Below, piece by piece: positions 1 to 13,983 of a DNA stretch of 64,000 bases. A program made the position numbers and the translations under genes. Numbering within the stretch: the stretch's first letter is position 1; every line of letters begins with the position of its first letter. The stretch comes from Proteromonas lacertae (taxonomy: Eukaryota; Sar; Bigyra; Opalinata; Proteromonadidae), in NCBI GenBank assembly GCA_002245135.1, contig NGBS01000014.1, positions 79,128-143,127 of the forward strand. Direction: 5' to 3'. The notes beneath the pieces are model-generated. The model was given only the letters and a program-made list of their open reading frames with translations, ran no database searches and was not told the DNA's origin.

Positions 1-439
1 TTGCATAAACACTCTCCACACTTTTGACAGCAGCGATAGCATATGCTGCCCTACATTCACCTTGATCTATTGGAGGTGATACTCTGCCTTTTTCATTCCA
101 ATCTATACTTTCTGGATAAATGAAGTTTTTTCGGAGATTTGGTTTTACTGATTTTATGGGTAGTATTTCGGAATAGTTAGTGTTTGAACGAGGTAATTCG
201 ATTGAAGGAATATCTGAAAAAAATGTAAGACCTGCTTTCCATGTTGAATTAGATTTATTAATTAAATTAATTTTTCTAACTGAATCTCTAAAAACCATAT
301 AATGTTCTCTTATTTCTTGTTGTGATGTGTAATGTTTGTTATACTGATTTATATATCTAGAGTACTCTGAAAATAAAGGATCTATCAAAGGTGTAGACAC
401 CACACAAACAACAAATAAACAAGAAAAAATAAGGAACAT
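1..439 (-). CDS. Papain-like (C1A) cysteine protease homologue, 5' part, catalytic Cys replaced by Ala
   Basis: The open frame runs off the left edge; 146 residues are visible. The ATG at 439 is chosen because it begins a hydrophobic signal peptide (MFLIFSCLFVVCVV) and an in-frame TGA lies upstream with no other ATG. Residues about 20-95 look like an I29 inhibitor prodomain: a YxxxYNKHY segment, an ExxxxYMVFRDSVRKIN helix and GLTFFSD. The mature domain begins near SIDWNEKGRVSPPIDQG, matching the papain DWR..G.V.PVKDQG block. Where papains have QGxCGSCWAF this protein has QGECRAAYAI. The catalytic Cys position (residue 132, codon at 44-46) is Ala, and the neighbouring Gly-Ser-Cys-Trp is Arg-Ala-Ala-Tyr. 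It should enter the secretory pathway, but as drawn it cannot be a cysteine protease. The His/Asn part lies outside the window. It is divergent from the dynein gene with about 76 bp between starts. Confidence 0.8.
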   Translation of the reverse strand, partial: MFLIFSCLFVVCVVSTPLIDPLFSEYSRYINQYNKHYTSQQEIREHYMVFRDSVRKINLINKSNSTWKAGLTFFSDIPSIELPRSNTNYSEILPIKSVKPNLRKNFIYPESIDWNEKGRVSPPIDQGECRAAYAIAAVKSVESVYA

Positions 440-515
440 AAATAATGGTTTGAGAGCTAGTTTGAGTGATTTAGGAAGGCTTGACTTGAGTAATAATTCA
501 AAGATTTTATAATCA

Positions 516-3500
516 ATGTTTGTTCCTCAAGAACTGCAGAAGCTGCAGGATTACTTTATTCGTATATATTCTTATGTTATAATCTTGTCATAGTGCATTG
601 CAAAGAGGCTGTAGAAGAAGAAGATGACGGAATTCTTCAAGATGCTGTTTGTAGTATTAGTGAAGAAAAATTGTTGGATTTTTGTAATAGTGGGTCTGTG
701 ATTTTATACTTCTATCCCGTTGAAGAACACAAGTATGTATTTGATACAATCCCACCAAAAATGTTGAGTAATGGTGTTATCTTCTACAAGAGAAAGGTTG
801 TTAGTATTGATTTCTCCAGATCTATTGCTAAACAAGTCCAAGCTATTGATTTAGGTTCAGACGATGATAATGAAGATTCTGCCAGTTTGATTAACTATTC
901 TGCAATAAAAATAATCGGTCAGCAACTGGAAACAGGGAAACCAGTTTCAGATGAGTTGATATACAAGTTTAATGGTGATTTATCAGAAATCTTCTCAATT
1001 CCTGACTCTATTGAAGAGAAATTCAACCAAGTGGAGAATAACACAAGTGCAGATGCATCTACAGTTAATGAAGTCAGAAATCAATTACAATCATTAGTCA
1101 CAAACAGTTGGGCTAAGACTATATACAGCATATCTCAACATTCGAATGTTGAATTGGTAGATAAATCCATCAGTGAAAGCATTACCCATTGGTCATCTTA
1201 TTTACACACGTTACACCAATTAAGTGATGAAGTAAAGAAAGAAGAAGTTCAACGAGTGGTAAAATATTTGCAGAATAATTCAAGAGTTGTAGCATCTTCT
1301 GGATTTTATCAATCAGCCAATGTACTAAATGAAGCGATAAAAAAGATAAGTGAAATTTTGAAGATGTATGAAAATGTGAATATTAAAGAGTTAGATAAAT
1401 GTAATTCAATCAGTGAGTTATATCGATTAGCTGAATCTTTAACAAAAGGAATGAAAGAGATGTATAAATATCATATTGGTTATGATTTAATGAAATTAAT
1501 ACAAGAAATATATTCTAATCGAAAATTTGAAACAACTGAAATCAATGTATTAAACAGTGAAATAAAGAGCATTAGTACTATCAAAGATTTAGTTGGATTA
1601 AAGCCAAATAATAAAGGAAAAAGACCAGTTTATATTGAATTGGATAATCTACATAATCGATTCAGTAATGTTGTAGATATAAGAAAGAAATATGAGCAAA
1701 TAATAGAAATTAATTTGGATATAGATATTACTAAAATAAAGAACAAATATAGTGAAATATTTAACGGACAAATAAGACTATTGGATATTAAATCTGATCC
1801 AACCATCTTTCAGAGTTTATATGATTCATATTTATACGAATTAAGTTCAATTGGAGATGTTATAGATAAAGAAATCGAATCAATTATTATAGAAAAAAAT
1901 GGATCAGTTGATTATTATGTTAAAGTATTGAATAAATATAACATATTCAATTTCAAACAATTACCATCATTAGAAAGATTAAAGAATGAAATATTATCGA
2001 AATTAAAAGACGAAGTTATGAATTTCTCAAAGTATTTATCAACTCAACAAAACAGTAATAGAGATTTCTTCTATATAAGATGCTATGATGAAATAGGAAG
2101 TAAACTAGTTCAATATACATTCTATAATAATAAAATTGAATATTATAACAAGTTACTTCAAGAATTGAACACTTTATCAAGTCAGAAAGTATATATTGAA
2201 ATTTCACAGATGATTAAAGAGATTGAAAAAAACCATAAACCATCTATTGATGATTTATTAAAGAATTATGAAACTAAAAATATGAGTTCATCATTTGAAC
2301 AATATAGTATAGTGAAAACTAAATATAACAACTACTTGACATTATTCCCTACAGGATTATATGATATACAGTTCTATAATAATTACTTATATATAAAAAA
2401 CACGAATATTAAGAAAACAACCATGACTTATATCGATAATACTTTCCTCTTAAAAACTAATGAATATTTAAAAGGATATTTAGAAGTGTATCAACAAATT
2501 GTTAGACAGTATCCACAGGATGTATTATCATTGGCTGGATCAGCATTAAAAGATGTTCAGTTATCAATCAAAGCATTATGTATATCAAGCAAAACAAACA
2601 CCAACACTAAACGTTTTGAATATACAACTCGATTTATTCAGAATGTTGAGATATTAATTGATAAGTTAAAGATGGTTCCTGAAGTGTCATCTAAGATTGA
2701 TAATAAGGTAAATGAACTACAGAGTTGTAGTTATGATACTGCTTCTTTTAATGATATACTGGATGATATAGAAAACTTATTAACTCAGTTAAAAACAGCT
2801 AATTTAGGAGTAGATAAATATGTTGATAATGTGAATATAAAAGTGAATGATATACTCTCCACCAGATTGAATAAAGCTATTGAAATATGGAATATAGAAT
2901 TTGAATATTTATGTAGGAATAATAAGTTAAGAAATGTCAATAATAACAGTAGTATTAATGAAAATGATGATGAAAATGAATATATGAAATTACCTGAATA
3001 TATTACTGTAAGAAAAATCTTATCACAAACAACCACTTATTTAGTTAAAAAGAATCAAAAACAGTTTGTACTGGAACCATCTTTCCCTCAAATAAGAGAA
3101 CAATGGTATGATAAATTCACTTCATTTATTCAAATAATCACTGGATTAAAGTTAAGATACTTGTTAGATCCATTTAGAAGAGATCGAAATGATGAAATTG
3201 TGTATAAAATAGAAGAAAAAGCATTAAATGATTCTTATACATTATTAAATGAACATTTAGAAGCTTTACATGATTATGTTAAACAATGGTTACAGTATCA
3301 TGTCTTATGGGAAATTAGTGTGAATAAAATCAAACAAAGAATTGAAGATGATATTACAAAATGGGAACAAATTATTAATAATATTATACAAGTCAAAAAT
3401 GATTTAAAAGGCAAAACTGATACTGTAGTCAAGATTGGACCTTCAGTTATACAGTCGCAATCTGCTATTGATGCTGTCTCTAATAGATATGATACAATAT

Positions 3501-6500
3501 TAGACAGTATTCGTGAACATTATGCCAAAATATTAGGAGATGAAACGGATGAATTTTATAAAATCATTACCCAAAGTAAAGATTTCCTTGAAAGAACTCA
3601 ATTTAATGGAAATGCAAATGATATTCCACTAATAGTGGAAATTACTAAAATTAAGAAGAATAAAGAATTATGGGAGTCTAAAATGACAACTATTAATAAC
3701 GTTGATAATGAAGTGAAAAAGAAGTTAGTTAATCAAATTCAATTATCACAATTAAATGGAACTTGGAATGCAATGTGTCAATTATACGAAAGACGAGCTA
3801 AAGTCTATGATCAAACATTCCAGAAAATCAAACAAAGTGTGAAAGAAGAAGATTCTCAAATAGAAAAGAATATATATAAATCAATTGATAATTGGAATGA
3901 AGAAAAACCAAATGAAAATGATCAACCCAATGAAGCTTTAAAGAAATTAGAAAAATATAAACAAATATTTACTGAATTATATGAAAATTATCAATCAGTT
4001 AAAGAAGCTAAAATTGCCTTAGATTTACCAGTAAAAGATGATAATCCAATTGAACCATTATTAGAAGATATAAAACTATTAGAAGAGATATGGTCAAATA
4101 TAAATATAGTATGGAAGAAATTAGAATTAATAAAAGCAGAATTATGGAGACAATGTGATATAAATACTGTGAAACATAACATAGAGAGTATTAACAACGA
4201 ATTAAGTGAATTACCACCAGCTGCACAACAAGATCCATCTTGTAGTAAGATTGTTGAGAACATCACTCGTTTTAATGAGATGTATCCTATATTGAGAGAT
4301 ATATCACAAGCACAATTGAAGGAAAGACATTGGAATAAGATATTTGATATATTACACTTTGATTTTCCATATAATGAATTAACTATTGGTAAATTATGGA
4401 ATTCTAATATAAAGAAGTGTAGTAATGTAGTAAGAGAAGTGTTAGAAGAAGCTCAAGGTGAAGCTGCATTAGAAATAGCCTTAATAGGAATCAATACAGC
4501 TTGGGATCAATTCATTATAAAAACTACACGATTCCATGATCATAAGTTAATCAAAGAATGGGAAGAATTGTTTATATTATTAGACGATCATATAGGAACA
4601 TTACAAGCAATGAAACAATCTCCATTCTATGATATAGTAAAGATAGTAGCAGATGAATTGAGTAAGAAATTAAATGATGCTCGAGTACTGTTTGAATTAT
4701 GGATGGAAGTACAAAGACAGTTTGTATATTTCTATGGTGTATTTCAACCAAATAGTGGTATTCAACGACAATTAGCGAAAGCAGCAAACAATTTCAATAC
4801 AGTATCTCAATCCTATGGTAAATTGATGCAGAATGTAAATGATAGTATGAAAATTACCAATATTCCAAATATACAGAAATTACAGAGTAATTTAGAGAGT
4901 CTAAAGAGTAAATTGAATGATTTAAGACAATCTTTAAATCAATACTTAGAAACTCAAAGAACAGCATTTTCAAGATTCTATTTTATTGGTGATGATGATT
5001 TATTAGAGATAATTGGTAATGCTACTGATCCATTGAAATTACAAAGACATTTAGGTAAATTATTTGCAGGAATTAGTAGTTTAGAAATAGTAGAAAATGA
5101 TAAAATAACACATTTACACTCTCGAGAAGGTGAAGATGTAGATTTAATGGAAGAAATAAAGATATCTGAATATCAAAATGTCAATGCTTGGTTAAGTCAA
5201 CTAGAATCAAATATGCAAAAATCGTTAGCAGCATTATTAGATGAATCTTTAAAAGAAATCACTCAATTAGATGAACAACAATTCACTCATTTTATACAGA
5301 AATATCCATCACAAATCTTATTATTATCAACTCAAGTATATTGGTGTCATACAGTGGAAAATTCATTCCAAACAAAGAAGATTGAATCATTAAATGAACC
5401 ATTTGAACACTCTGTGAAATTATTACAGTTATTAGCTGATGGCGTATTGACTGATTTGTCATTTAAAGATAGAAAGAAATATGAACAATTAATAACTGAA
5501 TATGTATATGAAAGAGATGTAACAAAGAATTTCATTGATAAAAAGATAGTTGATAATGAGAATGTAGAATGGGAGAATAAGTTGAAATATTATTATAACC
5601 CTAAAGAAAGTGAATTATTGAAGAAATTGAATATCAAAATAGCAACAGCTAGTTTTTATTATGGATTTGAATATTTAGGTGTTCCAGAAAGATTGGTTCA
5701 AACACCATTAACAGATAATTGTTATTTAACATTAACTCAAGCTTTACATTTGAGATTAGGTGGAAATCCATTTGGTCCAGCTGGTACAGGTAAAACTGAA
5801 ACAGTAAAAGCATTAGGTTCACAATTAGGTAGATTTGTATTGGTATTTAACTGTGGTGAAAACTTCGATTTCTTAGCAATGGGAAGAATCTTCAGAGGTT
5901 TATGTCAAGTTGGAGCTTGGGGATGTTTTGATGAGTTTAACCGTTTAGAAGAAAGAATATTATCCGCTGTATCTCAACAAATACAAACTATACAAATTGG
6001 TTTGCTGGAAAACTTACATCAAATTCAAATGTTAGATAATAGTGTAGTCTTAAATCCAAATGTTGGTATTTTCGTCACAATGAATCCAACATATGCTGGT
6101 CGTTCAGAATTACCTGATAATTTGAAACAATTATTCCGTTCATTTGCTATGATTACCCCTGATTGGGATTTAATATCTCAAGTAATGTTATTCTCCCAAG
6201 GATTTCAAACATCTAAACAACTCGCTAGTAAGATTGTATTGTTATTCTCACTATGTGAAAATCAATTATCTTCTCAACCACATTATGATTTTGGATTAAG
6301 AGCTTTAAAGAGTGTATTAGTGAGTGCTGGTAGTGTAAAAAGAAAGAAAATGGCAAATGTTGAAGATTCAATGATTGATAATTTCGAATTGAAAGTATTA
6401 TTAGAATCAATCTCACAAACAGTTGTACCAAAACTTGTAGCAGATGATGTACCATTATTAAGCAACTTAATCAGTTATGTATTTCCAGGTGAATCGTTAT

Positions 6501-9500
6501 TTGAAATAGAAAATGCAGAAATTGAAGAAGAAATCCCAAATATCATAGATAAATATCAATTAACATTAGAAGATAGTTGGGTTAAGAAGATATTACAATT
6601 ATATCAAGTATTAGAAATAAGACACGGTGTAATGTTAGTTGGACCAAGTGGAACAGGTAAATCATATGCATGGAAGGTTCTATTAGAAGCTTTAGAAAGA
6701 ATACAAAATATAAAAGGAGAATATTACATAATAGATCCAAAAGGAATGGAAAAAGATGAATTATATGGAAAATTAGATAATACAACAATGGAATGGAGTG
6801 ATGGAATATTTACCCATATATTAAGACAAATAGTAGAAAGTAGAAGAGGTGAAGATAAGAAAAGACACTGGATAATATTTGATGGAGATGTTGATCCAGA
6901 ATGGGCTGAGAATTTGAACTCTGTTTTAGATGATAATAAAGTATTGACTTTACCTAATGGAGAGAGATTACCATTGAATAATAATGTGAGAATTATATTT
7001 GAAGTAGAGAATTTGAAGTATGCTACTTTAGCTACTGTTAGTCGATGTGGTATGATTTGGTTTAGTGATAAAATATTATCTACAGGTTCTTATTTACAGA
7101 ATTTCATTAAGAAATTAACAAATGAGAAGTTGATAAATGTGACTAAAATCTCAAGAGATGCAGAAGAATCTATTAAAATAAAATGCACTAGTTATATAAG
7201 TGAATATTTTGATGAAGATGCATTAGTTGGTGAAGCAATAAAATGGGTAATTGATAAAGAACATATAATGGAAGTAACTGAACTAAGATTACTGAACAGT
7301 TTATTACCGTTATTACAAAGAGGTATTGTCAATATAATTGAATACAATGAAGAAAATTCATATAAACCATTATCAGATGAACAAATTAGTAATTATTATA
7401 CCAAATGGTTGTTATTCTCATTAATATGGAGTTTTGGTGGTTCTTTATCAATGTCTAAACGAACAGAATTCAGTAATTTCTTATCCAGTAAAAGTGTCAA
7501 TTATATATCATTACCTGATGATATTAATAGCAGTAATTTCATTGATTATCAAGTCAAATTACCTAATGGTGATTGGTATTATTGGAAAGATGATATTCCA
7601 CGAATTGATATTGAAGCAGATCAAGTGATTAATACTGAAGTAGTTATTCCAACAGTTGATACAGCTCGTCATCAAGAAATCATTCGAGATTGGCTTGCTT
7701 GTCACAAACCTGTTTTATTATGTGGTCCTCCTGGTTCAGGTAAATCAATGACAATAACATCCTGTTTAAAGAGTTTAGATGATGTAGAAATCGTATCATT
7801 AAACTTCTCATCAGCTACAACACCTGATTTAATATTAAAGACATTCAATCAATATTGTAATTATCAAAAAACACCAAATGGTGCAATATTAAAGCCAAAA
7901 CAAGATAATATATGGTTATGTATATTCTGTGATGAAATAAACTTACCTGAACAAGATCAATATGGAACACAATGTGTTATATCATTTATTAGACAATTGG
8001 TTGAACAAAATGGATTTTGGAAACCAAAAGAATCAATTTGGGTTACGTTGGAAAGAATACAATTCATTGGTGCATGCAATCCACCAACAGATCCTGGAAG
8101 AGTTCCGTTGACAAAGAGATTTTTAACACATACTGCCATCTTATTCGTAGATTTCCCAGATACTAAATCATTAAAACAAATATACAGTACTTTCAATAGA
8201 GCATTATTATCACTTCAATTACCATTGAAATCATTAGCAGATAACTTAACAAACGCAATGGTTCAGTTTTATATTGATAATCAAGAGCACTTTACACCTG
8301 ATATGAGAGCACATTATATATATTCACCAAGAGAGTTATCACGATGGACTAGAGCTTTATATGAGGTATTATCAATTAGAGATAATATGAGTATTGAAGA
8401 TTTAGTGAGATTATTTATACATGAAGCATTGAGATTGTTCTATGATCGATTAGTTACTGAAGAAGAGAGAGAATGGTGTGATAAACATATAGATGAAATT
8501 GCATTAAGATTCTTCCCTAATACTATAGATCACTCATGTTTAGAACGTCCAATATATTACACAAATTGGTTATCTAAAGTATATGAAAGTGTAGATAAGA
8601 ATAGATTGAAACAACATATAGAAACTAGATTAAAGACTTTCTATGAAGAAGAATTAGATGTTCCATTAGTTGTATTTGATGATATGTTAGATCATGTATT
8701 AAGAATTGATAGAGTATTACGTCAACCATTAGGACACTTGTTGTTAGTAGGAGAATCAGGAGTAGGTAAGACTGTGCTATCAAGATTTGTAGCTTGGATG
8801 AATGGATTATCAATATTCCAAATTAAGATCTCACATAAATATACAATTGATTCATTTGATGAAGATTTAAGAAATGTATTAAGAAGATCAGGTTTAGAAG
8901 ATGAGAAGATATGTTTTATATTTGATGAATCGAATGTATTATCTTCTGCCTTTTTAGAAAGAATGAATGCACTATTAGCAAGTGGAGATGTTCCTGGTTT
9001 ATTCAATGAAGAAGATACAATGAAAATCATTAAAGCCATTAGTAAAGACAATAAAAATGAAGAAAATCCTTATCAATTATTCTTATCAAGAGTTCAACAT
9101 AATCTACATATTGTATTTACAATGAATCCTTCAAGTGGTGATTATAATAATAGAACTGCTACTTCCCCTGCATTGTTTAATCGATGTGTAATAGATTGGT
9201 TTGGAACATGGCCAAGAGATGCATTAGCACAAGTTGGATCACAATTATTACGATTAGATTTCAATGAAGATAGTTATGATTCTAGTAATGTAGATTTGAA
9301 CAGTAGTGAATTAATAACATCTATAAGTAGACAGAAAGGTGTATTTACAAAGCATGATGCTATTATTAATAGCATGGTTTTAATCCATGAAAATGTTAGA
9401 TATTTATGTCAATTATTAGCACAGAAACACTTGGTTCATAACTTCATCTGTCCTAGAGATTATTTAGATTTTATTCATCATTATATATCTTTATTTAATG

Positions 9501-12500
9501 AGAAGAGAGAAAGTTTAGAAGAACAACAAAGATATCTTAATACTGGTTTATTGAAACTAAGACAAACTGAAGATCAAGTGAAGGCAATGAAAAGTAATTT
9601 GGAACATAAGAATAAACAATTACAAGAGAAACAGGAAGAAGCTGAATTGAAATTATCTGAGATGTTGGATAATCAAAGAACAGCAGAAATTGCTAAAACT
9701 AAAGCAGAAGAAATGAGCAGAGGTTTGGAAGCAAAAAGAAACGAAATTGAATCAGCTAAAAGTGTTATAGAAAAACAATTAGCTGAAGTCGAGCCTAAAG
9801 TTCAAGCTGCTAAAGATAATGTTGAGAATATCGATAAATCAGCATTAAATGAAATAAAATCATTAGCAAAACCACCAGAAAATGTTGAAAAAACAATGGC
9901 AATGGTTGGAATACTGCTACATGGACCAAAGAATAGTTGTGATTGGAAAGACTTAAAGAAAATGATGATTAAGAGTGATTTTATCTCCTCTATTGTTAAT
10001 ATGGATCCAACCAAAACAACTAAAGATATAATCAAAGTAATAAAGAGTAAATACATCAATGATAAGAACTTCAGTTATGAAGGTGTATTTAAGAGTAGTA
10101 GAGCTTGTGCGCCATTATATCAATGGGTTGTATCATTAATAGAGTATGGAGAAATATTAGACAGTATAGAACCAATGACTAAGAAAGTAGAATCTTTTAC
10201 ATCTGAATTAGATGTGTTAGAAAAACAATATAATAAAACAACTTCTGAATTAAATCAATTGAATAAAAAGATTGATAATTATAAGAGAGAGTATCAGGAT
10301 TTAATCCATGAAATTGATAAGATTAAAGAAAATATTCAAACAGTATCACAAAATGTAGATCGATCTATAACACTAGTACAATCGTTAACAGCTGAAAGAG
10401 ATCGATGGGAAACTTCAACTAAATCATTCTCTAATGAACTCAATACTTTAGATGGAGATTGTTTATTAGGTTCAGCATTTTTAGCTTACATTGGTTGCTT
10501 TAACCACAAAAATAGAAAAATATTATTGAATGATTGGAATAATATATTACTCCAGTTCAATATTGATACAAAGGAGAATATTTCTTTGATTGAGTATTTA
10601 TCTAAGCCAACTACACGATTAGAATGGACAACTAATTATTCATTGATTAATGATAATTTGTACTTGGAGAATGCTATTATATTGAATAGATTTATAAGAT
10701 ATCCATTAATCATTGATCCATCTGGTTCATGTATCAATTATCTATCAAAACTCTATGAAAAATCAAAATTAAATAAATCATCCTTCTTAAACAGTTCATT
10801 TATGAAAGATTTAGAAAGTTCTATAAGATTTGGTTATCCATTATTAGTACAAGATGTTGAAAATATTGATCCAATCTTAAATCCATTATTAAATAAAGAG
10901 TTACATAAAACTGGAGGAAGAACTTTAGTTAGAATTGGTGAAAATGATATTGATTTTAGTCCAACATTCAAATTATTTTTAACAACAAGAGATTTTTCAT
11001 TCCAATTTTCACCAGATATCTCAAGCCGAGTTTCATTTGTAAACTTTACTGTTACACCAAGTAGTTTGGAGAGTCAAACTTTGAATAAATTATTAGCTGC
11101 AGAAAGGCCAGAAGTAGAAGAAGAAAGAAACAAATTGTTATTATTAGAAGGACAATATCAAATACAATTAAGAGAATTAGAAGAAAAACTATTAGCTCAA
11201 TTAAACAGTTTAGAAGGAAATATACTAGAAAATACAGTAATGATCAACACTTTAGAAGAAATAAAGAAAGAATCTAAAGATATATCCGATCAAATGAATA
11301 CAGCAATGGAATCAATGAGACAGTTAGAAAGTGTTAGTTCATTATATTTACCATTAGCATCCCTAGTCAGTCACATTTACTTTGCATTAGAACAATTAAT
11401 AGATATTCACTTCTTATACCAATTCTCATTATCATCTTATTTACATTTAATTGATAAGATCTTAACTCCAACTTATTCACCAGAATTAACATCTATTACT
11501 GAGCCTGAAAAAAGAATCGATTATTTGAATAAACAAATATTTGATATTATCTATCATCATATATCTAGATCTTTGTTGAAGAAAGATGAGATTGTATTTG
11601 CTTTGAGATTGATTCAAATTAAATTGAGTGGTGAAAATGATGAACCTAGTGAATTAGAATATGATCTATTATATACTGATAAAAGATCATCTTCAACAAT
11701 ATCAGAATCAACAAAGAGAATAATAGACAAATATAATCTAAATATCGATGAAAATCAAAAGCAATTATTAAACAATTTAATGACAATCTCTCAATTTGAT
11801 TATATAAAAGCTGATTTAGAAAAGAATGAAGAATTCTGGTACAAATTCTTAGAATCTGAAAATGCAGAAAATATGATTTTTGATTCCAATTATGACAGTT
11901 ACACCAAGAGTGAACAATTACGTTATTTCCGTTGGTTAATTGTATTAAAAGCATTGCGACCAGATCGATTACTATACGGTTATGATATTTATGTAAGAAT
12001 CATATTTGGTGAATCATTTATGAAATCTAATGAAGATATATTCAATAACTTAACAGAAAAAACATATGCTGAAGAACCAATCTTATTATGTTCAGTAAAA
12101 GGATATGATCCATCACAAAAAGTGGAAATTTATGCCAAAGAAGTGAATAAAAAATTGACCTCTGTTGCATTAGGATCAAGTGAAGGATTTACATTAGCAG
12201 CAAAAGCAATACCACAAGCTATTCGTGAAGGTAGTTATATTTTATTAAGAAATGTTCATTTATGTCCATCTTGGTTGAATGATTTGATTAAAATGTTATA
12301 TTCATTAAATAATTATAACCCAGAATTTAGATTATTTATGACATCAGAAATCCATCCAAATCTACCACCATCATTGTTACAAATGAGTTATATTGTTGTC
12401 TTTGAACCTCCAGATGGTATAAGATCCAGTTTATTAAGATCAATTCAAAGTATTCCTGATAGTGCAATGAATCAAAAACCAAATATTCGAAGCAAATTAT

Positions 12501-13897
12501 ACTTTTTGATCTCTTGGATTCATGCAATAATAGTAGAAAGATTGAGATATAGTCCTGTAGGCTGGACAAAACCTTATGAATTCAATGATACAGATTATAA
12601 TTGTGCCTTAAAAACAATCGATGAATATTTATTATTAGCTTGTCAAGGTAGTAAACGAAGTGAAATTAGTCCAGAAGAGTTACGTTGGGATGCATTAAGA
12701 GGATTATTATGTACGAGTGTATATGGCGGTAAAGTAGATAATAGCTGTGATGAGAAACTATTACAATCAATCTTTGATATATACTTCCAATTAGATAATA
12801 CTAAAATCAATGCACCACTAGTGAAAGATATCGATAATAATAACAATGTAATAATCAAAGCACCAACCTTTAATGAAAAGAGTAAATATATTGATTGGAT
12901 TCAAGGTTTACCTACAAAGAATAGTCCATTATGGTTGGGTTTACCTGTAACTGCTGAAATTAGATTACTGCAAGAACAGAGTTATGAAGTATTAAAGAAT
13001 GTGAATATGATTCAAGATATTAGTTCAATGGAAAGTGAATTAGTTAACACTCACAATATAGACAGCAATAATGATAATAATAATACTTCTAGTCAACCAC
13101 AATGGATGAAATTGTTATTAAATGATTGTAATGAATGGTTGAACTTATTAGTAAAAGAATGTATAAAACCAACAAGAACAGAAGCTAAATTATCACATCC
13201 ATTGTTTAGATTTATTGAGAGAGAAGTGAATATTGGTTCACAACTTTTAACTATTATTAGAAATGATTTGATCTCTGTAATAGATACAATAAATGGTAAA
13301 ATTAAGAGTACAAATAACATTAGAATGTTATTAAATACATTAAGAAAAGATGTAATTCCAAATGAATGGAAGAATAGTTATAGAATGACAAATGCAACTG
13401 TTAGTTTATGGTTACAAGATTTCAATAATAGAATCAAACAGTTGAATGTATTAAGTAATAAGAAATTGAATGAATTATTATCTACTCCAATATGGTTAGG
13501 TGGATTATTCTATCCTGAAGCTTATTTAACTGCTACAAGACAGACTATTGCTCAATTTTACAATTATTCATTAGAAGAGTTAACATTGAAGATATCAGAT
13601 AATAATAATAATAATGATATGTTGAATGATGATGAATTTGTATTAAGTAATTTATCAATAGAAGGTGGTGAATATAATGATAATATGTTAATACCTTCTA
13701 GTTCCATTAAATTTGGTGTTGAAACGATTAAAATGAGTTGGTGTAAGAATGAAACTATTGATAGGAGTGATTATGTTGAGATTCCTTTGTATTTAAATAG
13801 TGAAAGAACTAATTTGATATTATTCGTTTTAGTAAAGTCTGAATTGAAACAGATTAGTTGGAATGAAAGAGGATGTAGTTTTATTGCTCATCATTAA
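516..13897 (+). CDS. DYNC1H1-like: Cytoplasmic dynein 1 heavy chain
   Basis: This is the minus-end-directed microtubule motor subunit. Exon 1 is 516-561 (starting MFVPQELQKLQDYFI), a 32-nt intron GTATAT..CATAG lies at 562-593, and exon 2 is 594-13897, giving 4449 aa, normal for the family. The GTG at 593 that begins the long frame is the last intron base plus exon, not a start. N-terminal tail and linker occupy about residues 1-1700. Walker A motifs are AAA1 GPAGTGKT (about 1743), AAA2 GPSGTGKS (2032), AAA3 GPPGSGKS (2393) and AAA4 GESGVGKT (2735). AAA1 is followed by LGRFVLVFNC and GAWGCFDEFNRLEE, which match cytoplasmic dynein 1 rather than axonemal or IFT dyneins. A coiled-coil stalk lies at about 2985-3300 with the microtubule-binding tip between its arms, then AAA5, AAA6 and the C-terminal domain. 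It is convergent with the next gene, 86 bp apart. Confidence 0.97.
562..593 (+). other. Intron 1 of the dynein heavy chain gene
   Basis: The segment begins GTATAT and ends CATAG, 32 nt. Removing it joins codon C|TG (Leu 16) and keeps the frame open into the 13.3-kb exon. It is the only intron I can support in this gene. Confidence 0.85.
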
Positions 13898-13907
13898 AAC
13901 AAATACA

Positions 13908-13931
13908 ATTATTATTATTATTATTATTATT
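13908..13931 (+). repeat. (ATT)n microsatellite
   Basis: A run of ATT triplets lies in the 86-bp spacer between the convergent dynein and glycosyltransferase genes. It is followed by AT-rich sequence that probably carries both 3' ends. Confidence 0.7.
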
Positions 13932-13983
13932 AATATTATTAATTTTTTTTAATTTATTTTATCATACTATTTACTTTTTCATT

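Noticed and set aside
593-595. GTG as start of the dynein heavy chain
   Set aside because: It is the last intron base plus two exon bases; the intron 562-593 joins a real ATG exon at 516 in frame. The same holds for TTG/GTG starts at 15897, 19613, 23097, 35012, 38261 and others.
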